Assembly (NCBI GenBank): GCA_013153405.1
Contig: JAADEM010000069.1
Coordinates: 1 to 32,982, forward strand
DNA length: 32,982 nt
Source: Chlorobiota bacterium
GTDB taxonomy: Bacteria; Bacteroidota; Bacteroidia; Bacteroidales; Marinilabiliaceae
Reading direction: 5' to 3'
Shown piece after piece: positions 15,502 through 23,514 of the stretch. Positions within the stretch are counted from its first letter, which is position 1; the number at the start of each line of letters is the position of its first letter. The notes beneath the pieces are model-generated. The model searched no databases and was not told the origin of the DNA. It saw only the letters and a list, made by a program, of their open reading frames with translations. The position numbers were made by a program, and so were the translations under genes.

Positions 15502-16143
15502 ATGACAAAAAAAGAGCGATTCGGAAAGTTTATAGAGTATTTTAAAGAGCACATGCCTGTAGCTGAAACGGAGCTTCATTACAAAGACCCTTATCAGCTT
15601 TTGGTAGCGGTTATTTTATCGGCACAATGTACAGATAAAAGAGTCAATCTTCTGACGCCGGCTATTTTCGAGAAGTATCCTACTGTTTTTGAAATGAAGG
15701 AAGCCACACCTGAGGAGATATTTGAGCTGATAAAATCCTGTAGTTATCCAAACAATAAGAGCAAACACCTTGTGGGGATGGCAAAAATGCTGGCAGAAGA
15801 GTTTAACGGTGTTGTACCCGACGATATAAAAGAGCTTCAGAAACTTCCGGGAGTCGGACGAAAAACGGCGAATGTTATTGCATCGGTTGTGTTCAACAAG
15901 CCTGCAATGGCTGTGGATACCCATGTTTTTCGTGTGGCAGCAAGGATTGGACTTACAACAAACTCAAAATCACCTTTGGATACAGAAAAACAACTTGTGA
16001 AATATATACCAGAGGAGCTTTTGCCAATAGCTCATCACTGGCTTATTCTTCATGGCAGGTATGTTTGTATTGCCCGTAAACCCAAATGTTTTCACTGTGG
16101 GTTGAAAGAATTTTGTAAGTTTTATGATAAGAACCGAGAGTAA
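15502..16143 (+). CDS. nth: endonuclease III (DNA glycosylase/AP lyase)
   Basis: 213 residues, the normal length. The helix-hairpin-helix LPGVGRKTANV (115-125) carries the catalytic Lys K121. The catalytic Asp is D139 in VDTHVFR. The C-terminal [4Fe-4S] loop has C189, C196, C199 and C205 with the standard 6-2-5 spacing. It removes oxidised pyrimidines and nicks abasic sites in base excision repair. It lies 35 bases downstream of the ZIP transporter with no terminator between, so it is probably co-transcribed with it; the functional link is unclear. It converges with the HTCS gene. No T-tailed hairpin is seen in the 97 bases between the two stops. Confidence 0.96.
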   Translation: MTKKERFGKFIEYFKEHMPVAETELHYKDPYQLLVAVILSAQCTDKRVNLLTPAIFEKYPTVFEMKEATPEEIFELIKSCSYPNNKSKHLVGMAKMLAEEFNGVVPDDIKELQKLPGVGRKTANVIASVVFNKPAMAVDTHVFRVAARIGLTTNSKSPLDTEKQLVKYIPEELLPIAHHWLILHGRYVCIARKPKCFHCGLKEFCKFYDKNRE

Positions 16144-16240
16144 GTAGTGACGTCCACATAACCCGGGATAAAATAATACTTCTGAATATGAATTTTATTT
16201 ATCGCATCCGGATAGGAGTTACAGTATAAATCATTACTTA

Positions 16241-19200
16241 TTATCCGTCATCGTCGGTAAGGATTTTTATGCCGGATGAGGCATCTCCTTTCTGGAACTG
16301 TGATGGAGTAAGGCCGAACAGGCTTTTAAAACTTTTTGAAAAGTATTTGGGGTCGTTGAAACCAACGGCATAAGTTACTTCACTAATATTCATTTCGCCT
16401 TTTTTAAGCAGTTTGGCAGCCTGTTTGAGTCGAATGGTTCTTATGAATTCACTGGTGGATTGTCCGGTAAGTTCACGCAGTTTCATATGCAGAAGAGTAC
16501 GGCTTACTTTCATCTCTTTTACCATTTCAGATACGTTAAACTGTGGATCCTGCATTTTTTCTTCAACGAGTTCAGCAGCACGTTTAATGAATAGCTTATC
16601 GGATGAACTTGTGGCAATGTCCTCGACAAAATCCCATTGTTCGGTAAATCTTTCTTTCAGTTTTTTACGGGATTGAATCAGATTATTGATCTGACTTATT
16701 AGTACTTTTTTGTCGAAAGGTTTTGTGATGTAAGCATCAGCTCCCTGATCGATGCCTTCGATTTTCGATTCGGTTCCTTCGAGTGCAGTAAGCAGTATAA
16801 CCGGGATATGGCTTGTTATGAAGTTGTCTTTTATTTTTTTACAGAATGTAAAACCGTCCATTTGCGGCATCATAACATCAGAGATTATCAGAGCAGGCAG
16901 GGTAGCCGAAGCAAGTTCCATACCTTTTACACCATCAGGTGCAGTTTCTGTTCTGTATTCGTCAGACAGAATGTTTTTCAGATATTGCCTTACATCTGGA
17001 TTGTCTTCAACAATAAGTATTAGCGGTTTGTCTTTGTCGTCATCCTTAAAACTATCAGGATGTTGTGATGGGTTTTGCTGTTTTGCGGGTTTAGATGTTT
17101 TTTTATCGTCAATGTCATTAACGATTTCGTCGTCATTGAAAAGTTCTTTCCCGATACCTATCTTAACCTGAAATTTAGCTCCTTTATTTTCTTCGGCATC
17201 ATATAACGTGATTGATCCTTTGTGCATTTCGATAAAATCTTTAACCAATGCAAGACCTATTCCCGTACCTGTTTCTCCATGGTCCTGATTGTATTGAGAC
17301 TGATAGAAACGATCAAAAATCTTTTCTTTATCCTCATCTCGAATGCCGGGCCCTGAATCACTTACGGTTATTAGTGCATATTTGTCTTTGTATGAGAGTT
17401 CTAGCAGTATCCGGCCGTTTTCAGGTGTGTATTTAAAAGCATTGCTAAGCAGGTTGATAAGAATTGTTTCTACTTTTTCATGATCGAACCAGCAGGGGAT
17501 ATTTCTCTCTTCAATGTCTGTCTGGAAATTGATATGTTTCTGAGCAGCAGCAGCCATAAAAGTATCTGCCACCTGTTTTGCAAATTCCGACAGATATCCC
17601 TTTTTTACAGAAAGTTTCATGTTGCCCTGCATTACTTTTCTGAAATCCATAAGCTGATTGATGAGTCTCAAAAGCCGGTCAGAATTTCTTTTTATCATTT
17701 TCAGATGTTCTTTAACAACCGGGTGTCCGAGATTTTTTTCTTCGAGTAATTCATTCAGCGGGCCTGAAATAAGAGAAAGCGGGGTTCTGAATTCATGCGA
17801 GATATTTGTGAAGAATTTAAGTTTCATCTGGTTCAGTGCTGTTTCTTTTTCCCGTGCTATTCTTTCCTGTTTCAGGGCTTCCTGCAGTCGGATACGTTTA
17901 ATTACAAATCGCGGGATGGTAAATAAGCCGGTAAAGAACAGAAGGATGTACAGTGTGTATGCCCACCAGGTTTTATAAAATGGAGGCTTGATTATTATCT
18001 CCAGTGATGTCTCTTCAGGATTCCATATTCCGTCGCTGTTTGCAGCACGTACCTTGAAAATGTATTTCTGTGGTGCCAGATTAGAGTATGTTACGGTTCT
18101 GTGTTTTGCATTTGTGTAGTTCCAGTCTTTTTCGAGGCCTTCAAGTTTGTAAGCGTATTTATTCAGGTTCTGTTTATAAAAAGTAAGTCCTGAAAACTCA
18201 AATTTCAAAACATTCTCGTTGTGCTTCAGAACTATTTTTTTTGTATTGTAAATACTACTGTTAATAATTACTCTTCCGTTTATTTTAGTGCCAGGTGTTA
18301 CACTCTGACCTGAAATCTGAAAATCGGTTATTACAGGTTTAGCCAGAAAAGGGTTTGTTCTTATACTGTCGGGATAAAAATACCATATTCCTTTTTTCGA
18401 GGGCAGAAGGGCAAGTTTACCGTTTATAAGTTTTACGGGAGAAGGTGAGAAGTAGTTGGGCAGAAAGCCACCTGACATGTAAAAAGGAGTTATATTTTTT
18501 GTTGTCATATCCATTCTTCCCAATCCCTGAATAGTGCCAAACCAGTAATATCCTTTATTATCTTTGAATATCTGGGTTACACTGGCTGAAGGCAGTCCGT
18601 CTTTTTCCTTGAATGATATATTGTTTTTTTTGTCAAAATCGAGCAGGTGTAATCCTTTTGCAGTGCTGACCCATAGTTTGTTTTCTGGACCTTTCGCGAT
18701 GTACATTATCTGGTTTGACGACAGATTCATGGGGTCTGTTGTTGTTGATAAGCCTTTAATATTCTTTGCTGTAACCTCTCCGTCTTTGAAAGTTAATTTG
18801 TAAATGAAAAGACCATCGTAGAATGTTCCCACATACATCATGTCATTTTCATCAATATAGCCGTAAAGCGGATATCCGGTAATAGGAAAAATATATTTGT
18901 TGTTTTTATTCCAGATAAAGCGCTTTTGCCTGTTGCTATAATAGTTTATGCCGTTTTTAGTGATCGCAAATATTACATCTTTGTGCTCCAGTATTCTTAC
19001 CACTTCTTTTCCCAACAGTTTTGATGTATCATTGGGCGCCGGAGTATAGTGTATTATTTCCGGTTTGACTGAATCATCTCTGCTGAAAGATATTTTAAAA
19101 ACGCCGTTTTGTGCTGTTCCTGCCCAGTAATTTCCCTTGCTGTCTTTTAAAGCCGTAAGCACATTTGCTTTGTATAGTGAAGGATATCTGACAGAGTCTT

Positions 19201-20488
19201 TGATAAAAGGGGTAAAATAAAAACGTTCAGGATCAGTTAAAGGTTTCCAGGTTAATTTATACAATCCTTTAGATGTGCTAGCTATGGCTGAATTGTTTGT
19301 ATCTGGGCATATGCAATTAAAAGTGTTAGTTCTCAGCCCTTTTACATTTTCTTTGTTTCTTGTTATTTGTCTGAAATTTACCGGTACTTGTGATATCTGT
19401 GTGATTCCGTTTCCCAGAGTCCCGGCCCATAATGAACAGGACCTGTCGGCATAAATTACTTTTACGCGGTTTTTGTAAAAGCTCATTAATTCATTGGTGT
19501 GGGTAGCATACCGTTCAAATTTTAATTGTCCGTTTTTCCCGGCCACCAGCTTGTTTATTCCTCCGTCGTAAGTTGCAATCCAAAGGTTGTTATATTGATC
19601 TTCACAGATCGAGTACACATTTTCGTGGCTTAGTGAGGTTGTATCTTTATCGCTGTGATGAAATTTGGTGAAACTATCGGTTTTTTTATTGTATTTGTTC
19701 AATCCTTTGGCCCAGGTTCCTATCCAGATGTTATGCCTGCTGTCTTCGTAAATTGTCATTATTCCCAGTCCGCTGATGGCACCCGGATTTTTGGGATCCG
19801 GTTTGTAATTTATGAATGACTCTTTTCCGGGAAGAAGCTTTCCAAGACCACCGTCAGAAGTGCCTGCCCAAAGAACTCCTTCACTGTCCTCGAGTACGGA
19901 GTAAACAAGAGGATATGCAAGACTATTGGGGTCATTGGGATTGTGAATAAAATGTTTTGCCGAATTAATCAGACCAGAGGAACTTTTGTTTCCGTTTATG
20001 TCGAGGTAGGTAAGTCCGCCTGTGGTACCAACCCAGATGCCTCCGTTTCGGGAACCTGAAAAACAATATACTTCATCAGACAAAATTGTATGTTCAGGGT
20101 CCTGGGGATTATGTCTGACGTAAGAGAATTTGCCTGATTTAAGGTCCAGAACCGAGATTCCTCCTCTGTTTGTACCTATCCACAGCCTTCCGAATCTGTC
20201 CTCATACAAAGCACGAATAAAGTTGTTGGAAAGTCCTGTTCCGTCGGTGTTTTGCCTGTAAACTTTTATGTTGTAGCCATCGTACCGGTGAAGTCCTTCT
20301 TCGGAACCGAACCACATAAACCCTTTGGAATCCTGTATAATTGAGTGTATGTTGTTGTCAGCTAAACCATCGTTTGTTGTAATGGTTCTGAAACTAATAT
20401 TGAATTCCTGCCCGTGTAGTTGTGAGGATAAAAATATTGATGAAAGAATCAATATTTTAATTGAGATGCATCTGAAATACCTTTTCAT
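16241..20488 (-). CDS. hybrid two-component system sensor/regulator (HTCS)
   Basis: 1415 residues in one chain. A signal peptide (about 1-26, ending near SQLHGQ) precedes a periplasmic sensor of many two-component propeller repeats (NxxWIGT-type motifs) and a Y_Y_Y domain (about 765-832). One membrane span follows (about 841-863). Next come a histidine kinase with H897 in SHEFRTP, an N box at 1012-1020 and G boxes (DSGPGI, GTGIGLAL). A receiver domain (1154-1275) has phospho-acceptor D1204 in SDVMMPQMDG. An AraC-type helix-turn-helix ends the protein (about 1310-1400). HTCS proteins sense an oligosaccharide and switch on a polysaccharide-utilisation locus. Here no SusC/SusD pair or hydrolase gene is adjacent, so its target lies elsewhere, or it is an orphan. 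All phosphorelay residues are present. Confidence 0.96.
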   Translation of the reverse strand: MKRYFRCISIKILILSSIFLSSQLHGQEFNISFRTITTNDGLADNNIHSIIQDSKGFMWFGSEEGLHRYDGYNIKVYRQNTDGTGLSNNFIRALYEDRFGRLWIGTNRGGISVLDLKSGKFSYVRHNPQDPEHTILSDEVYCFSGSRNGGIWVGTTGGLTYLDINGNKSSSGLINSAKHFIHNPNDPNSLAYPLVYSVLEDSEGVLWAGTSDGGLGKLLPGKESFINYKPDPKNPGAISGLGIMTIYEDSRHNIWIGTWAKGLNKYNKKTDSFTKFHHSDKDTTSLSHENVYSICEDQYNNLWIATYDGGINKLVAGKNGQLKFERYATHTNELMSFYKNRVKVIYADRSCSLWAGTLGNGITQISQVPVNFRQITRNKENVKGLRTNTFNCICPDTNNSAIASTSKGLYKLTWKPLTDPERFYFTPFIKDSVRYPSLYKANVLTALKDSKGNYWAGTAQNGVFKISFSRDDSVKPEIIHYTPAPNDTSKLLGKEVVRILEHKDVIFAITKNGINYYSNRQKRFIWNKNNKYIFPITGYPLYGYIDENDMMYVGTFYDGLFIYKLTFKDGEVTAKNIKGLSTTTDPMNLSSNQIMYIAKGPENKLWVSTAKGLHLLDFDKKNNISFKEKDGLPSASVTQIFKDNKGYYWFGTIQGLGRMDMTTKNITPFYMSGGFLPNYFSPSPVKLINGKLALLPSKKGIWYFYPDSIRTNPFLAKPVITDFQISGQSVTPGTKINGRVIINSSIYNTKKIVLKHNENVLKFEFSGLTFYKQNLNKYAYKLEGLEKDWNYTNAKHRTVTYSNLAPQKYIFKVRAANSDGIWNPEETSLEIIIKPPFYKTWWAYTLYILLFFTGLFTIPRFVIKRIRLQEALKQERIAREKETALNQMKLKFFTNISHEFRTPLSLISGPLNELLEEKNLGHPVVKEHLKMIKRNSDRLLRLINQLMDFRKVMQGNMKLSVKKGYLSEFAKQVADTFMAAAAQKHINFQTDIEERNIPCWFDHEKVETILINLLSNAFKYTPENGRILLELSYKDKYALITVSDSGPGIRDEDKEKIFDRFYQSQYNQDHGETGTGIGLALVKDFIEMHKGSITLYDAEENKGAKFQVKIGIGKELFNDDEIVNDIDDKKTSKPAKQQNPSQHPDSFKDDDKDKPLILIVEDNPDVRQYLKNILSDEYRTETAPDGVKGMELASATLPALIISDVMMPQMDGFTFCKKIKDNFITSHIPVILLTALEGTESKIEGIDQGADAYITKPFDKKVLISQINNLIQSRKKLKERFTEQWDFVEDIATSSSDKLFIKRAAELVEEKMQDPQFNVSEMVKEMKVSRTLLHMKLRELTGQSTSEFIRTIRLKQAAKLLKKGEMNISEVTYAVGFNDPKYFSKSFKSLFGLTPSQFQKGDASSGIKILTDDDG

Positions 20489-20537
20489 AGGACTTCTGTA
20501 ATTGTCAGGATAAGTTGAGGATGAAGTCCTAAAAATA
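20489..20537 (-). promoter_or_regulatory. inverted repeat flush with the HTCS start, with promoter box
   Basis: AGGACTTC (20530-20523) and GAAGTCCT (20496-20489), read on the minus strand, are perfect 8-base inverted arms 26 bases apart. The second ends directly at the ATG of the HTCS gene. A TATTTTTA box (20537-20530) touches the outer arm, with TTTG about 21 bases further upstream. If transcription starts 6-7 bases after the box, the outer arm is mostly not transcribed and the repeat would work as a DNA operator. With an upstream start it would form a leader hairpin hiding the start codon. Confidence 0.45.
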
Positions 20538-21084
20538 GTATAAAAACTTTAACCTTTACAAATTTAAATAAAACAGGAGTGTTTCTTTAACATTATTTTT
20601 GTGATTATATATGTTATAGGCCTGATAATCAGAGTGGAGTCTGTTTAACACGAATTAACGTCATTTTCGTTTTGTTCACTGCTTTTATGGTGATATTTGT
20701 AATAGATTTTTTTCATAGATTTGGATTTAGTTAATTGATTTAGGGGGAAAAGGACGGAAATAATTTCTGTCCTTTTTTTTATTCCTGAATATTCATTAAA
20801 CGGAGAGAAATATACTTCACAAACCAAGGCTCCGGATTTTTTCTGTTTTTGTGAAATGAAACCGGATGAAGCTTTTTGTAGGTTAATCTGTATTTATTCT
20901 TCTAATACACATTATTTACTTTCTTTATTTGTGTTGTGTGATTGCACAACGTGGTGACCGGCAGTTTGTTGAATGAGGAAGAAGGCCGGCAGTTTTTCTG
21001 AACAATAAAAATATTAAATGGTTAATTTATGTGAATTGCATTTATAAAAACAGCTGTGCTTTTTTTTAAGGCAGATAAATAAAG
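20538..21084. other. long divergent intergenic region between HTCS and gpmI
   Basis: About 550 bases with no credible gene. A 60-codon frame at 20645-20827 (minus) crosses the hairpin at 20748-20776 and looks random. The region holds that T-tailed hairpin (listed separately). It also has a small stem GTTGTG (20933-20938) / CACAAC (20945-20950) and two direct copies of CCGGCAGTTT (20958-20967 and 20986-20995) with a 28-base period. The direct copies could be regulator half-sites; nothing else was recognised. Confidence 0.5.
20748..20780 (+). terminator. T-tailed hairpin between divergent genes
   Basis: AAAAGGACGGAAA (20748-20760) pairs with TTTCTGTCCTTTT (20764-20776) around TAA, with one G-T wobble, and runs into eight T (20773-20780). 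On the other strand only four T follow the stem, so it works best on plus. Since both flanking genes point away from it, it must end an unannotated transcript. A weak -7 box (GATATTTG) about 50 bases upstream could start one. Confidence 0.7.
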
Positions 21085-21092
21085 TATTTTTG
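21085..21092 (+). promoter_or_regulatory. -7 box of gpmI promoter
   Basis: TATTTTTG is an exact TAnnTTTG box 38 bases before the ATG. The -33 region is a T-run without a clean TTG. The expected start is near 21099 and the leader about 30 bases, purine-rich (AAAAGAGAGAAAAA). Confidence 0.55.
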
Positions 21093-21130
21093 CAGGGAAT
21101 TAAAAGAGAGAAAAATTAAAAACAGATATT

Positions 21131-22663
21131 ATGAACGGAAAGAAAACAATATTAGTCATACTCGACGGATGGGGATGTGGCGATGGTTCAAAAGCAGATG
21201 TTATTTCACAGGTAGATACCCCTTACTGGGACAGCTTGCTGGAGAAATATCCGCATTCAAAGTTAAGTGCCTCGGGTGAAGATGTCGGTTTGCCGGCAGG
21301 GCAGATGGGTAACTCAGAAGTAGGACACCTGAATATTGGTGCAGGACGTGTTGTATATCAGGATTTGGTAAAGATAAACAAAGCCTGTGAGAGCGGGGCC
21401 ATTTTTGAAAATGAAGAACTTGTGAAAGCATATAAATATGCGGCAGAAAAAGGTAAGAAAGTGCATCTGATGGGATTGGTGTCAAAAGGAGGCGTACACA
21501 GTAGCCAGGAGCATATTTATAAATTGCTTGATGTGGCAAAGGCAAACGGCCTGAGCGATGTTTTTGTTCATGCATTTATGGATGGACGTGATACTGATCC
21601 TAAAAGCGGTAAAGGATTTTTGTCGGAACTTATCGAACATACAAAGAAAAGTACAGGACAGATTGCTACGGTGACGGGACGCTATTATGCAATGGACAGA
21701 GATAACCGCTGGGAGCGTATAAAAGAAGCTTACGATGCTCTTGTGGAAGGAAAAGGAAAACCGGCAAAATGCCTTCTGGATGCCATACAGGAATCGTACG
21801 ACAACGATATAACAGATGAGTTTATAAAGCCGATAGTACATGTTGATGAAAGCGGAAAACCAATGGCAACCATCGAAGAGGGTGATGTTGTTATTTTCTT
21901 TAATTTCAGAAACGATAGAGCCAAGGAGATGACTATAGCTCTTACACAAAAGGATCTTCCGGAACACGGCATGCATACTATACCTTTATATTACTGTACA
22001 ATGGTTCCTTATGATGCCAAATTTAAAGGCCTGCATATTCTGTTTGATAAGGAGAATGTTACCAATACCCTTGGTGAGGTAGTATCTAAAAAAGGATTAA
22101 GACAGCTTCGGATAGCAGAGACCGAGAAATATGCTCACGTAACATTTTTCTTCTCGGGAGGCCGTGAGGAGGTGTTCCCAGGTGAGGATCGTATTCTTGT
22201 TAACTCGCCCAAGGTTGCCACCTATGATCTTAAGCCCGAAATGAGTGCTTACGAAGTTAAGGATAAGGTAGTGGAAGAACTTAACACTAAAAAATATGAC
22301 CTTATCGTTCTTAATTTTGCCAATGGAGATATGGTAGGCCATACCGGTGTTTACGAAGCAATAGTAAAAGCAGTAAAGACAGTGGATGAATGCCTGAACG
22401 GTGTGATTGAGGCAGCTAAGGCCAATGATTATGATGCAATAATAATTGCAGACCACGGAAATGCCGATAATGCTGTTAATCCTGATGGTTCACCTAATAC
22501 CGCTCATTCCCTGAATCCCGTTCCTTTTGTATGGGTTTCGGAGTCGAGAACAGGTAAAACGGAAAATGGTGTTTTGGCTGATGTTGCTCCTTCAATTCTT
22601 AAGCTTATGAATATTGAACAACCGGAAGAGATGACAGGACATTCGCTTATAACCGTCGAATAA
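21131..22663 (+). CDS. gpmI: 2,3-bisphosphoglycerate-independent phosphoglycerate mutase
   Basis: 510 residues, typical for the family. It interconverts 3- and 2-phosphoglycerate in glycolysis and gluconeogenesis, using two manganese ions and a phosphoserine intermediate. D12 in LDGWG is a metal ligand. The nucleophile is S62 in [15 protein letters not shown]. The C-terminal DHGNADN and [10 protein letters not shown] motifs complete the second metal site of the alkaline-phosphatase fold. It is cytoplasmic and monocistronic: promoter box at 21085 and a strong terminator 24 bases after the stop. No anomalies were seen. Confidence 0.97.
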   Translation: MNGKKTILVILDGWGCGDGSKADVISQVDTPYWDSLLEKYPHSKLSASGEDVGLPAGQMGNSEVGHLNIGAGRVVYQDLVKINKACESGAIFENEELVKAYKYAAEKGKKVHLMGLVSKGGVHSSQEHIYKLLDVAKANGLSDVFVHAFMDGRDTDPKSGKGFLSELIEHTKKSTGQIATVTGRYYAMDRDNRWERIKEAYDALVEGKGKPAKCLLDAIQESYDNDITDEFIKPIVHVDESGKPMATIEEGDVVIFFNFRNDRAKEMTIALTQKDLPEHGMHTIPLYYCTMVPYDAKFKGLHILFDKENVTNTLGEVVSKKGLRQLRIAETEKYAHVTFFFSGGREEVFPGEDRILVNSPKVATYDLKPEMSAYEVKDKVVEELNTKKYDLIVLNFANGDMVGHTGVYEAIVKAVKTVDECLNGVIEAAKANDYDAIIIADHGNADNAVNPDGSPNTAHSLNPVPFVWVSESRTGKTENGVLADVAPSILKLMNIEQPEEMTGHSLITVE

Positions 22664-22686
22664 CACTGAAAATTATTTTGATAAAA

Positions 22687-22720
22687 ACGTCAGGTACCGT
22701 CATGTGCCTGACGTTTTTTT
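22687..22720 (+). terminator. intrinsic terminator of gpmI
   Basis: Perfect 8-bp stem ACGTCAGG (22687-22694) / CCTGACGT (22707-22714), extendable into the loop, followed by seven T through 22720. Confidence 0.9.
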
Positions 22721-22779
22721 ATTTAATACTTAGTATAAAAGGTTTTGTTTTTATACTGATTAGTTAATGATTTTAAAAA

Positions 22780-22787
22780 TATATTTG
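22780..22787 (+). promoter_or_regulatory. -7 box of DUF3109 gene promoter
   Basis: TATATTTG, an exact TAnnTTTG box, lies 29 bases before the ATG; the -33 region is degenerate. Together with the terminator at 22687 it makes the DUF3109 gene a separate unit from gpmI. Confidence 0.5.
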
Positions 22788-22815
22788 TTAGATTTATTTT
22801 CAAAGAGATAATTAT

Positions 22816-23400
22816 ATGGTTCAGATAGATGATAAACTTATAAGTCTTGATGTTTTTGAGAAGCGTTTTGTGTGCAACCTCGAGAAGTGTAAAGGTGAGT
22901 GTTGCATAGAGGGAGAATCGGGAGCACCTCTCGAAGATGATGAAACAGATATTATAGAACGGCTTTATCCGTTATTGAAACCTTTGTTGTCGGAAAAGGC
23001 AAATGAGGTTATCGCTAAGGAGGGAATGTGGATAATTGATTCCGACGGTGATAAAGTTACACCTATTATAGACGGAAGGGAGTGTGTTTACACATATTTT
23101 GACGAAGAGGGCATCTGTAAGTGTGCAATAGAGAAACTCTACTTAGACGGAAAAACTGATTTTAAAAAGCCTGTATCATGTCATCTTTATCCTATAAGGG
23201 TAACAAAATATCCATCGTACGAAGCTTTGAACTATCATTCATGGCACCTTTGTGCACCGGCCCGGGAGCTTGGCGGAGCTCTGGGAGTGCCGGTTTATCA
23301 GTTCCTGAAAGAACCAATAATCAGAAGATATGGCAAGGCTTTTTATGATGAAATGGAGGATGTGGCCCGTACTCTGAAAGAAAAAAAGATAATCAGGTAA
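22816..23400 (+). CDS. DUF3109 family cysteine-rich protein
   Basis: 194 residues of the DUF3109 type, which is common and single-copy in Bacteroidota. The N-terminal cluster C20, C25, C29, C30 (CNLEKCKGECC) is followed by GRECVYTYFDEEGICKCAIEK and SCHLYPIRV, then a late HLCAP. The conserved Cys set suggests a zinc- or iron-sulfur-binding protein, as for the related UPF0153/YkgJ-type CxxCC proteins. Cytoplasmic, with no signal peptide. It lies between gpmI and the GH13-like gene but has its own promoter box, so position gives no function. The molecular role is unknown. Confidence 0.85.
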   Translation: MVQIDDKLISLDVFEKRFVCNLEKCKGECCIEGESGAPLEDDETDIIERLYPLLKPLLSEKANEVIAKEGMWIIDSDGDKVTPIIDGRECVYTYFDEEGICKCAIEKLYLDGKTDFKKPVSCHLYPIRVTKYPSYEALNYHSWHLCAPARELGGALGVPVYQFLKEPIIRRYGKAFYDEMEDVARTLKEKKIIR

Positions 23401-23514
23401 GGCATTGAATGTAAACATATGTGTAACGGATAGGTTTTCAGTGTGATAGTGGGAATGATTTTTTTTTATACCTTTAAACGTATTTTGGGGTAAAATATAA
23501 AAACAAAAAAGTAT

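Noticed and set aside
20645-20827. 60-codon minus-strand frame between HTCS and gpmI
   Set aside because: It reads through the strong T-tailed hairpin at 20748-20776, has random-looking composition and has no promoter box.
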